Positions 1-5,594 of a stretch of 9,461 nucleotides of DNA are shown here, in pieces. Position 1 is the first letter of the stretch; every line of letters begins with the position of its first letter. The position numbers and the translations under genes are program-made. This DNA comes from Gammaproteobacteria bacterium (GTDB taxonomy: Bacteria; Pseudomonadota; Gammaproteobacteria; GRL18): assembly GCA_027076245.1 (NCBI GenBank), contig JALTKC010000551.1:1-9461 (forward strand). The letters are read 5' to 3'. Under the pieces are notes generated by a model. It saw only the letters and a program-made list of their open reading frames with translations, ran no database searches and was not told where the DNA came from.

Positions 1-985
1 CAATCCAGGTTCGGCTAAAATTTTTATCCAGTCCCAGGTGCCGGAACATGCAGAACTGCACCTGCTGCTCTCCATGATCACACCGCTGGGCTGGCTGGAA
101 CGGGTGCCATCCTTTAAAGATCAACAACTTAAGCTAAAAGAAAAAGATCTGGCCACTTACGGTTTTCTGGGCTACCCGCTGCTGCAAAGTGCCGATATTC
201 TGATTTATCGGGCCGGTCTGGTGCCGGTGGGTGAAGATCAGGTGGCTCATGTGGAGTTAACCCGGGAAGTGGCACGGCGTTTTAACCATATTTATGGTCG
301 GGAACCGGGTTTTGAAGAAAAAGCCGAGGCTTCCGTTAAAAAAATGGGTAAAAAACAGGCTAAACTCTATAATCAGTTGCGTACCCGTTTTCAGGAGCAG
401 GGGGATCATGAAGCCCTGCAGACGGCTCAGGCTCTACTGGAAGGCCAGCAAAACCTCACTATGGGCGATCGGGAGCGCCTGTTCGGCTATCTGGAGGGTG
501 CTGGAAAAATCATTCTGCCGGAACCTCAGGCCTTATTAACACCGGCTTCAAAAATGCCGGGGCTGGATGGTCAGAAAATGTCCAAATCTTATGGCAATAC
601 CATTTCTCTGCGTGATGATATGGACACCATTGACCAGAAGTTGCGTAAAATGCCGACCGACACCAACCGGGTACGTCTGACGGATCCCGGTGATCCAGAT
701 AAATGTCCGGTCTGGCAACTGCATGAAGTGTACTCCGATGAGGATCAGCAAAACTGGGTGCAGGAAGGTTGCCGCAGTGCCGGCATCGGCTGTCTGGACT
801 GTAAGCGCCCAATCATTGAAGCCATACAGGAAGAATTAAAACCCATTCAGGAACGAGCTAAAGAGTTCAGTGAAAACCGGGCACTGGTCAGAAATATTGT
901 GGCAGAAGGGCGTGAGTTTGCCTCAGATCTGGCCAAAGCCACCCTTGATGAAGTACGCCAGGCCATCGGCATACAGTACCGCTAG
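1..985 (+). CDS. trpS: Tryptophan--tRNA ligase, 3' part (start lies before the window)
   Basis: Class I aminoacyl-tRNA synthetase that charges tRNA-Trp with tryptophan in the cytoplasm. The reading frame is open from base 2, so the start and the HIGH-type ATP motif are off the left edge. Visible hallmarks are the conserved segment QVPEHAELHLLLSM just inside the edge, the KMSKS catalytic loop at 575-589, and a lysine-rich insert (about 330-530) before it that marks the long form of TrpRS. Downstream of KMSKS are four cysteines spaced C-x21-C-x6-C-x2-C (codons at 704, 770, 791, 800), resembling the [4Fe-4S] motif described in Thermotoga TrpRS (C-x22-C-x6-C-x2-C). The stop is TAG. scpA starts 15 bases later in the same frame, suggesting co-transcription. 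The family assignment is very secure; cluster binding is inferred from the spacing only. Confidence 0.96.
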   Translation, partial: NPGSAKIFIQSQVPEHAELHLLLSMITPLGWLERVPSFKDQQLKLKEKDLATYGFLGYPLLQSADILIYRAGLVPVGEDQVAHVELTREVARRFNHIYGREPGFEEKAEASVKKMGKKQAKLYNQLRTRFQEQGDHEALQTAQALLEGQQNLTMGDRERLFGYLEGAGKIILPEPQALLTPASKMPGLDGQKMSKSYGNTISLRDDMDTIDQKLRKMPTDTNRVRLTDPGDPDKCPVWQLHEVYSDEDQQNWVQEGCRSAGIGCLDCKRPIIEAIQEELKPIQERAKEFSENRALVRNIVAEGREFASDLAKATLDEVRQAIGIQYR

Positions 986-1000
986 TTTTATATCCCGGAT

Positions 1001-1948
1001 ATGAACCAGACTTCAGAGCATTCTACGGACAGGGCAGAACCTTCAGAATCAGCTGAACAGATGGCCGTGGAAGCTGAAAATACAGAAGCTGAAGAAACTC
1101 AAAATAAGTCTGCTGTCCCGCTGTCTGATACCTGTCATCCTCAGCAGGAAGAAATGCCTTTTGCTTATGTGCAGGGGGCGCCTGTCACTGAACTGCCTAA
1201 AGATCTCTATATCCCGCCTGAAGCCCTGGAAGTGTTTCTGGAGGCTTTTGAAGGCCCTCTGGATCTGCTGCTTTATCTGATCAAACGCCAGAATCTGGAT
1301 ATTCTCGATATTCCCATATCCGATATTACCGAGCAATATGTCAAATATGTAGAAATGATGCACGACTTCCAGTTTGAACTGGCCTCAGAATACCTGGTCA
1401 TGGCGGCCATGCTGGCTGAAATTAAATCAAGAATGCTGCTGCCCAGACCGGAAAATATAGAGGAAGAGGAGGCCGATCCCCGTGCCGAACTGATCCGCCG
1501 TCTGCAGGAATATGAACGCTTTAAAAAAGCCGCTATGGATATTGACGACTTACCGCGTATGGGGCGGGATGTCTTTCCGGTTTCTTCAGAAATTAATTAC
1601 TCTGCACCCAGTAAAGAACCGGATGTCAGCATGAAAGAACTGATGCTGGCTCTGAAAGACGTAATGAAACGGGCAGAAATGTTCACCCATCATAATATTG
1701 AACGTGAAACCCTGTCCGTTCGGGAACGCATGACCATTGTACTGGAAAAACTCAATCAGGATGGTTTCACCCGTTTTACTTCCCTGTTTACCTATGAAGA
1801 AGGGCGTAGCGGTGTGGTTGTAACTTTTCTTGCGATACTGGAACTCAGTAAGCAGCGTATGCTGGAAATTGTTCAGACAGAAACCTATGGAGCCATTCAT
1901 GTCAAACCGCTATCGCCGGATTCAATGGAAAATTCTGATCCCGGATAA
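1001..1948 (+). CDS. scpA: Segregation and condensation protein A (kleisin)
   Basis: ScpA is the kleisin subunit that, with ScpB, bridges the SMC (or MksB-type) dimer in bacterial condensin, working on the nucleoid during chromosome segregation. The kleisin signature AFEGPLDLLLYLIKRQNLDI is at about residues 82-101, followed by the helical DIPISDITEQYV region. The C-terminal winged-helix region (about 235-300) contains TFLAILELSKQR. Residues 1-51 are an acidic, Glu/Ser/Thr-rich, probably disordered extension. The start at 1001 has no visible Shine-Dalgarno. An internal ATG at 1154 (residue 52, MPFAYVQG...) has AGGAAG just upstream and begins where the conserved part of gammaproteobacterial ScpA begins, so a 264-residue product is a real alternative. 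It lies 15 bases after trpS, probably in one operon. No scpB follows: the next gene is convergent, 16 bases away. Confidence 0.93.
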   Translation: MNQTSEHSTDRAEPSESAEQMAVEAENTEAEETQNKSAVPLSDTCHPQQEEMPFAYVQGAPVTELPKDLYIPPEALEVFLEAFEGPLDLLLYLIKRQNLDILDIPISDITEQYVKYVEMMHDFQFELASEYLVMAAMLAEIKSRMLLPRPENIEEEEADPRAELIRRLQEYERFKKAAMDIDDLPRMGRDVFPVSSEINYSAPSKEPDVSMKELMLALKDVMKRAEMFTHHNIERETLSVRERMTIVLEKLNQDGFTRFTSLFTYEEGRSGVVVTFLAILELSKQRMLEIVQTETYGAIHVKPLSPDSMENSDPG

Positions 1949-1964
1949 TAAACCTCTAAAACAC

Positions 1965-2345
1965 CTAAAGGCTGCTGTTAATCCATTTACGGGCACCCTC
2001 TAAATCTTCAAAAATCTGAAATTCCCAGTGGGCATTAACGTTTTTTGCCATTTGCCTGAATTGATGACAAAGCCTGGCTATATTCGTGTCTCTGGCCACG
2101 AGGGCAACTTTTAGATCTCTTAAATATAAAGCGGCTCCAGTTGTAATAGCCACTGGATAATCAACATATTCTTCTGTTAAAAGGCTGCCATTAACGTCAG
2201 AATAATCACCAATAATATATTTAATGTTGTCTATTCTGGGATCACCAAAAAGTTTATGCAGACCTTCTGCATGAATAGCCTCAGTAAACGGCCCGGAATA
2301 CTGAGATAAAACCCCTTTGTTTTCCCAGGTAAGCTGATGCGGCAT
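1965..2345 (-). CDS. Small STAS/SpoIIAA-like protein of unknown function
   Basis: A 126-residue soluble protein without signal peptide, membrane segment or cysteine motif (one Cys only). I do not recognise a named gene. The pattern of short hydrophobic strands alternating with helices (GVLSQYSG; KYIIGDYSDV; VALVARD; WEFQIF followed by a terminal EGARKWI helix) resembles the SpoIIAA/STAS-like fold seen in small proteobacterial proteins of unknown role. This rests on pattern only. The ATG start is supported by AAGGA eight bases upstream (2354-2358) and the gene has its own TATACT-like box further up, so it appears monocistronic. It is convergent with scpA and separated by 16 bases, occupying the place where scpB often lies. 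It could be an anti-anti-sigma-like or ligand-binding protein; no function should be assigned. Confidence 0.72.
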   Translation of the reverse strand: MPHQLTWENKGVLSQYSGPFTEAIHAEGLHKLFGDPRIDNIKYIIGDYSDVNGSLLTEEYVDYPVAITTGAALYLRDLKVALVARDTNIARLCHQFRQMAKNVNAHWEFQIFEDLEGARKWINSSL

Positions 2346-2353
2346 TGAGTGTA

Positions 2354-2358
2354 TCCTT
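2354..2358 (-). promoter_or_regulatory. Shine-Dalgarno of the STAS-like gene
   Basis: AAGGA on the minus strand, eight bases before the ATG at 2345. It supports both the reality of this small gene and its start. Confidence 0.7.
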
Positions 2359-2377
2359 AAAACAGTAATGTTCAGTC

Positions 2378-2383
2378 AGTATA
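2378..2383 (-). promoter_or_regulatory. Possible -10 box for the STAS-like gene
   Basis: TATACT on the minus strand, about 33 bases upstream of the ATG at 2345. No good TTGACA-like hexamer is seen at 16-18 bases, where the sequence is T-rich. This is a weak call based on one hexamer in an AT-rich gap between the tRNA and the gene. Confidence 0.35.
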
Positions 2384-2498
2384 ACAATAAAACTTAAAAA
2401 AACTATCAGCGGTTTCTTACCCGACATATTTACATAAGTAAGGGACAAACTATTATTTTTCTAAAATAGAGTAAATCAGGCAGGCAATATTAAAAAAA

Positions 2499-2575
2499 TG
2501 GCGCCCCCGAGACGATTCGAACGTCCGACCTACCCCTTAGGAGGGGGTTGCTCTATCCAGCTGAGCTACGGGGGC
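2499..2575 (-). tRNA. tRNA-Arg (anticodon CCT)
   Basis: A full 77-base cloverleaf on the minus strand. The acceptor stem GCCCCCG pairs with CGGGGGC, followed by discriminator G and an encoded CCA (2499-2501). The D arm is GCTC...GAGC. The anticodon stem is ACCCC/GGGGT with loop CTCCTAA, which gives anticodon CCT and reads AGG codons. The T loop is TTCGAAT. All arms pair well, so the gene appears intact. A run of seven T follows the CCA directly in the direction of transcription. tRNA genes of this type are common integration sites, but no integrase or duplicated 3' end is seen in the window. Confidence 0.97.
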
Positions 2576-2585
2576 AACGGGCGTA

Positions 2586-2591
2586 ATATTA
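2586..2591 (-). promoter_or_regulatory. Probable -10 box of the tRNA-Arg gene
   Basis: TAATAT on the minus strand, ending ten bases before the mature tRNA 5' end. It is followed by a GC-rich stretch (ACGCCCG), the kind of discriminator usual in stable-RNA promoters under stringent control. No convincing -35 is seen, only T-rich sequence. Confidence 0.45.
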
Positions 2592-2634
2592 CCATAAATT
2601 CTGGTAAAAAACGGGGGTTTTTAAAACTATTTGT

Positions 2635-3405
2635 TTAAACTATTTCTTTTTCCTGCTGCCTTTTTTCCCGGTCGAGGCGTCGAATAAACTGTTGTATATT
2701 GCGTTGATGTACGGGGGATACATCTTCCAGACGGCCGGAGACGATAATATGACCCACAGCATGGGAAATGCGTATGATTTCCATGGAGCAGGTAATGACT
2801 TCATCCAGGTGCAGGGTTAAAAAGGGGATGTTCATGCCCGCTTTTAAATCCTGCTCTTTAAAACCAAAGTCCGGTGTTTCTTCAAGGCGTATAGAAACGC
2901 CGCTGAAGGAAATATCATGCAGGAAGCCGGCAATAAAATGCCCGGCATCACTCTGCATGGTGGCCTGAATACGTTTGCTGACAGGTATACTGACACGATA
3001 GCTTTCCCGGCGTTGTAAGGAACGGATCTGCTTAGGAAAGTGCATTATAAAATAAGGGGTACCGTTTTCCTGTTCGGCACTTTTTAACAGAGCATTCATC
3101 GTAAGAATGGCGCCGTCCAGACGGCTTCTTAAGGAGACTTTTTGCAGTTTTCTGAGCTGCTCATTGCCGACAGATGGCAGGAACTCATCCAGGTGAAACA
3201 GTTCTTTGCCGGCATCCACTTTAATAATAGATGTGTTGTAGGTATCCGGATCGGAGTCAAATCTGGCGGTAACAATAACAATATGTTCCTGCATCCTCTG
3301 CAGCATACGGGCGATGTCCCGGGGCGTGTCGATAACACTTTTTTGCAGTGTTTTTGATGATTTATTCCAGAAACTGAAAAAAGCAGGGAGTCTAAATTTA
3401 AACAC
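2635..3405 (-). CDS. ycgR: Flagellar brake protein, YcgR-like, with PilZ domain
   Basis: A predicted cytoplasmic c-di-GMP receptor that slows or biases the flagellar motor when c-di-GMP is high. In this 256-residue protein, residues about 25-125 match the YcgR N-terminal beta domain in pattern. Residues about 130-245 form a PilZ domain with the c-di-GMP binding signature R133-x-x-x-R137 (within RRESYR) and D164-x-S166-x-x-G169 (DISFSG). Both halves of the ligand site are intact. The N-terminus is basic and aromatic. The start is GTG at 3405, supported by a strong GGGAGGA nine bases upstream. It is the last gene of the flgM-flgN-ycgR row on the minus strand, 60 bases after flgN. The same order, flgM-flgN-PilZ protein, is found in Pseudomonas-type flagellar clusters, which supports a motor role rather than a cellulose or pilus role. 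Confidence 0.9.
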   Translation of the reverse strand: MFKFRLPAFFSFWNKSSKTLQKSVIDTPRDIARMLQRMQEHIVIVTARFDSDPDTYNTSIIKVDAGKELFHLDEFLPSVGNEQLRKLQKVSLRSRLDGAILTMNALLKSAEQENGTPYFIMHFPKQIRSLQRRESYRVSIPVSKRIQATMQSDAGHFIAGFLHDISFSGVSIRLEETPDFGFKEQDLKAGMNIPFLTLHLDEVITCSMEIIRISHAVGHIIVSGRLEDVSPVHQRNIQQFIRRLDREKRQQEKEIV

Positions 3406-3414
3406 GGATACTTT

Positions 3415-3421
3415 TCCTCCC
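3415..3421 (-). promoter_or_regulatory. Strong Shine-Dalgarno fixing the GTG start of the PilZ gene
   Basis: GGGAGGA on the minus strand with nine bases to the GTG at 3405. It justifies the non-ATG start and suggests efficient translation independent of flgN. Confidence 0.75.
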
Positions 3422-3465
3422 GGTCAATACGCTGAGTTCTTTCTGGAATATAATACCTGAAAAAA

Positions 3466-3990
3466 TTATACAGAGGTATACAGAGCCGCTTTTTTCTGCT
3501 GGCTGGTCTGACCCAGATGGCTATAGGTTTGAGTAGTATTGGCCGATTGTCCGGTCAGGATCTGCAGGATCTGTTCGGTATTTTTTTTTTGCATGCTGAT
3601 AATACGCCCATTCAGTTCGTTCTGGGTTTTACATTCCGGCAGTTGGGTTGTAATAAGTGCCCAGAGTTCTTGTACTGGTTCTGAAGCCTGTTCTGAGATA
3701 TAACGGGCAAAATTACCATCATGATAGGGGAAGCCGGTCAGTTTTTGAAAATACTGTTGACGCTGTTGATCCAGTTGTTCAAGCTGGCTTAATAAAGGCA
3801 GTTTTTTATCCAGTAAAAGCCCCATTTGTTCGGTATCATGGCGAACAATGGCATCGTGTTCCCGGGTAAGTAATTCGGTGACCTGTAACAGGCACTGGTG
3901 TTCTTCAGTGAGGATATCCAGTAGGGGCTGTTCGTTCTGACTAGAGCAGCTTGGGGCAGAGACGGTCTGATCTTGTAGTAACGGGGTCAT
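3466..3990 (-). CDS. flgN: Flagellar export chaperone FlgN
   Basis: Cytoplasmic chaperone that binds the hook-filament junction proteins FlgK and FlgL and delivers them to the flagellar type III export gate. The product is 174 residues, mainly a long helical hairpin (LLDILTEEHQCLLQVTELL through the LEQLDQQRQQYFQKL region), then the conserved LNGRIISMQKKNTEQILQIL segment and a disordered Gln/Ser/Thr-rich tail. Length and pattern fit FlgN. Two ATGs are in frame. AGGA lies eight bases before the one at 3990 but only two bases before the one at 3996, so I choose 3990. A pure A10 tract (T10 on the plus strand at 3581-3590) encodes the QKKN stretch and is a possible slippage site. It follows flgM, the usual partner, and precedes the PilZ gene. 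Confidence 0.9.
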   Translation of the reverse strand: MTPLLQDQTVSAPSCSSQNEQPLLDILTEEHQCLLQVTELLTREHDAIVRHDTEQMGLLLDKKLPLLSQLEQLDQQRQQYFQKLTGFPYHDGNFARYISEQASEPVQELWALITTQLPECKTQNELNGRIISMQKKNTEQILQILTGQSANTTQTYSHLGQTSQQKKAALYTSV

Positions 3991-3998
3991 TGTCATTA

Positions 3999-4003
3999 TC
4001 CTG
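3999..4003 (-). promoter_or_regulatory. Shine-Dalgarno that decides the flgN start
   Basis: CAGGA on the minus strand. The spacing is eight bases to the ATG at 3990 and only two to the ATG at 3996, so the downstream ATG is the better start. Confidence 0.6.
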
Positions 4004-4130
4004 TATTATTTATGCTTTTAAGTTTTTAAAAATTACTAAAATAATAGCTAAAAAATGATTGGGCTAACCGTTCTACACTGTATTGCATTTAAGAACCGGC
4101 CTGTTAGAAAACCGGTGTTTAAATTATTTA

Positions 4131-4439
4131 CTAGAACAGCTCCCTTTCAAATTTAATCATTTTTTCTGCAATACGCTCAGAATTGAACTCATAGGTGCCG
4201 TTATTTATGGCTGTTCTAACCTGTTCAACTTTCTGTGTGTCAATAATGGGCAGGCGGGCGACCTGTTCTTCCATGGCTTTGACCCGCTGTGACATACCTG
4301 TCAGACTGACAGAGTCCTTAGCGCTCTGTCTGCTGTTCGAAACACTGCCTGTTTCAGAATCCACCAGCTTAACATAACTGTTATTAAGCTTTTTGGTCTG
4401 AGTCGTATTGTTATTTATACTATTAATATCTATAGGCAT
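4131..4439 (-). CDS. flgM: Anti-sigma-28 factor FlgM
   Basis: FlgM binds and inhibits sigma-28 (FliA) until the hook-basal body is complete, and is then secreted, releasing late flagellar transcription. The product is 102 residues. The N-terminal half is polar and disordered (INSINNNTTQTKKLNN). The C-terminal half carries the conserved FliA-binding helices, with RLPIIDTQKVEQVRTAINNG and the FNSERIAEKMIKFE segment. GGAGAG nine bases before the ATG at 4439 supports the start. A sigma-28 promoter lies directly upstream (4467-4493), giving the usual autoregulatory loop, and overlapping CRP- and FNR-type palindromes lie further up (4530-4549). It heads a flgM-flgN-ycgR row and is preceded by flgA on the same strand, 136 bases away. 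Confidence 0.93.
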   Translation of the reverse strand: MPIDINSINNNTTQTKKLNNSYVKLVDSETGSVSNSRQSAKDSVSLTGMSQRVKAMEEQVARLPIIDTQKVEQVRTAINNGTYEFNSERIAEKMIKFERELF

Positions 4440-4466
4440 AATGTAATGCTCTCCCGTTTAGCTATA

Positions 4467-4493
4467 GTATCGGCTTATAGCAGGTAAACTTTA
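4467..4493 (-). promoter_or_regulatory. Sigma-28 (FliA) promoter of flgM
   Basis: On the minus strand, TAAAGTTT (4493-4486), an 11-base spacer, then GCCGATAC (4474-4467). The known FliA consensus is TAAAGTTT-N11-GCCGATAA, so only the last base differs. It lies 27 bases upstream of the flgM ATG with a transcription start expected near 4460. Confidence 0.9.
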
Positions 4494-4529
4494 GCATTTT
4501 CTGGCCTGAATTTCTAAAAATCGGATGTT

Positions 4530-4545
4530 TGTGAGTTGATTCACA
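4530..4545. promoter_or_regulatory. CRP/Vfr-type operator, perfect palindrome
   Basis: TGTGA-GTTGAT-TCACA matches both CRP half-sites exactly (TGTGA-N6-TCACA). Its centre at 4537.5 is about 77 bases upstream of the expected sigma-28 start of flgM. It lies between the flgA stop and flgM, so flgM is the only nearby gene it can sensibly control. It overlaps the FNR-type site by ten bases, so the two proteins could not both bind. Confidence 0.6.
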
Positions 4546-4549
4546 TCAA
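4536..4549. promoter_or_regulatory. FNR/ANR/DNR-type operator, perfect palindrome
   Basis: TTGAT-TCAC-ATCAA matches the FNR-family consensus TTGAT-N4-ATCAA at all ten defined positions. Its centre at 4542.5 is about 82 bases upstream of the expected flgM transcription start, a distance compatible with class I activation. The DNR-like regulator encoded at 6814-7533 carries the E-x-x-S-R recognition helix expected to read this sequence. Occupancy is inferred. Confidence 0.65.
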
Positions 4550-4575
4550 CGCAATTCATTTGGTTTTAAATATGC

Positions 4576-5343
4576 CTAGAAATTAATAGCCACAACGCCT
4601 CTGTCAACGACAACGGCGTCAATTATCTTTTTTGAGCTGTTATTTCTTACCCTGATAATATCGTTGTATTTACCGTTTTTTAAGGCGGTTCCTTTAACAC
4701 TGATACGGATCTTCTGATTCTGGGCATAGATTAAGACTGGCTCCTTTTTGTGAACCAGATAAGCTTCCTGGAGCATGGAACTATTTATTACTCTGTCAGG
4801 ACGAATACTTCTTCTGGCCTGCCGGCCAACTACATCTTTTAAGTTACTGAAATACTTCTGATTCTGGTTGGTTATTACCCGTTCGGTCAGTTTTAATTTA
4901 TCCGGAGTTATAATTTCTCCCCGGGTAATGGTTGTACGGCTGACCAGCATTTTCTGTAACAGGGTGGTTTTTACCGGAATATAAATATTCCAGGCCACCG
5001 GGGCTTCACAGCGTACATTAATGGTCCAGTGACTGGATATATTCCGGTTCATGGAAGAACGAACCTGTAAAGCTTCAGAGCATTCTCTGAAACGAATTCG
5101 GGAATCCAGCTTTCCGGCTTTAATGTCCTGAATTTTTACCCCTTCGGGGATCTGTGAGCGAACAAAATCCACCGCGGCGGTTCTGATGGATTCATGAGAC
5201 TGTAAGGGGGCATCAATAGGGGACTGAGCTATAGAAACAACAGGAATTACAGGAACAGACAGAACAACAAGTGCATACACAATGACCCTTAACCGGGTGC
5301 GGAAAAAATGATTATAGATCTTTGTACATAGTGAAAGTGTCAT
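4576..5343 (-). CDS. flgA: Flagellar basal body P-ring formation protein FlgA
   Basis: Periplasmic chaperone that helps FlgI assemble into the P-ring around the flagellar rod. I place the start at the ATG at 5343 (255 residues). Residues about 17-39 form a hydrophobic signal-peptide core after an unusually long basic n-region, with likely cleavage near SIA-QS (about 39/40). The mature part has a conserved Cys pair (C88, C112), a SAF-type domain at about 130-195 (TITRGEIITPDKL; RQARRSIRPDRVI), and the typical FlgA ending in which GTALKNG leads to RVRNNSSKKIIDAVVV. A 16-residue longer form from a TTG at 5391 is open but has a poorer start. The Shine-Dalgarno for 5343 is weak. It is upstream of flgM on the same strand, as in many gammaproteobacteria, and divergent from the chemoreceptor gene. 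Confidence 0.9.
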   Translation of the reverse strand: MTLSLCTKIYNHFFRTRLRVIVYALVVLSVPVIPVVSIAQSPIDAPLQSHESIRTAAVDFVRSQIPEGVKIQDIKAGKLDSRIRFRECSEALQVRSSMNRNISSHWTINVRCEAPVAWNIYIPVKTTLLQKMLVSRTTITRGEIITPDKLKLTERVITNQNQKYFSNLKDVVGRQARRSIRPDRVINSSMLQEAYLVHKKEPVLIYAQNQKIRISVKGTALKNGKYNDIIRVRNNSSKKIIDAVVVDRGVVAINF

Positions 5344-5487
5344 TTTATTGTCTTTTAATAGGAAACATGAGTTTTTAAATAAAATATGCAAATATTAAGC
5401 CAGAAATTATTGGTAGAAAGTATGTGTAAATATGGCAGAAAAACTTAAATAGACTATATTTTTATTAAACTATATATAACTAAAACT

Positions 5488-5514
5488 TAAACTTTTTTTA
5501 AACTCTGCCGTTAA
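5488..5514 (+). promoter_or_regulatory. Sigma-28 (FliA) promoter of the chemoreceptor gene
   Basis: TAAA (5488-5491), a 15-base spacer, then GCCGTTAA (5507-5514), compared with the FliA consensus TAAA-N15-GCCGATAA. There is one mismatch in the -10. The expected start is near 5521, giving a leader of about 75 bases that contains three 13-bp repeats. Late-class control is usual for chemotaxis receptors. Confidence 0.8.
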
Positions 5515-5524
5515 GTTACACAAA

Positions 5525-5557
5525 GTGTTGCAAAAAAGTGTTGCAAAAAAGTGTTGC
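5525..5557 (+). repeat. Three tandem copies of GTGTTGC spaced by A6
   Basis: GTGTTGC occurs at 5525, 5538 and 5551, each separated by six A, a perfect 13-bp period. The block is enclosed by two copies of CCGTTAAG (5508-5515 and 5564-5571). It begins a few bases after the expected transcription start of the chemoreceptor gene, so it would be transcribed into the leader. Function is unknown. Confidence 0.85.
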
Positions 5558-5594
5558 CAAAAACCGTTAAGGATTCGATAAACAGGGGGATAAA

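Noticed and set aside
2499..2640. Integration site or genomic island at tRNA-Arg
   Set aside because: No integrase, no duplicated tRNA 3' end and no change to foreign-looking genes on either side; the neighbouring flagellar block looks native.
4094..4115. Inverted ACCGG/CCGGT downstream of flgM as a terminator
   Set aside because: The stem is only five pairs with a 12-base loop and no T tract follows on the minus strand; flgN is probably co-transcribed.
5389..5391. TTG start at 5391 for flgA
   Set aside because: It would add 16 residues before an already long signal-peptide n-region and has no Shine-Dalgarno; the ATG at 5343 is simpler.
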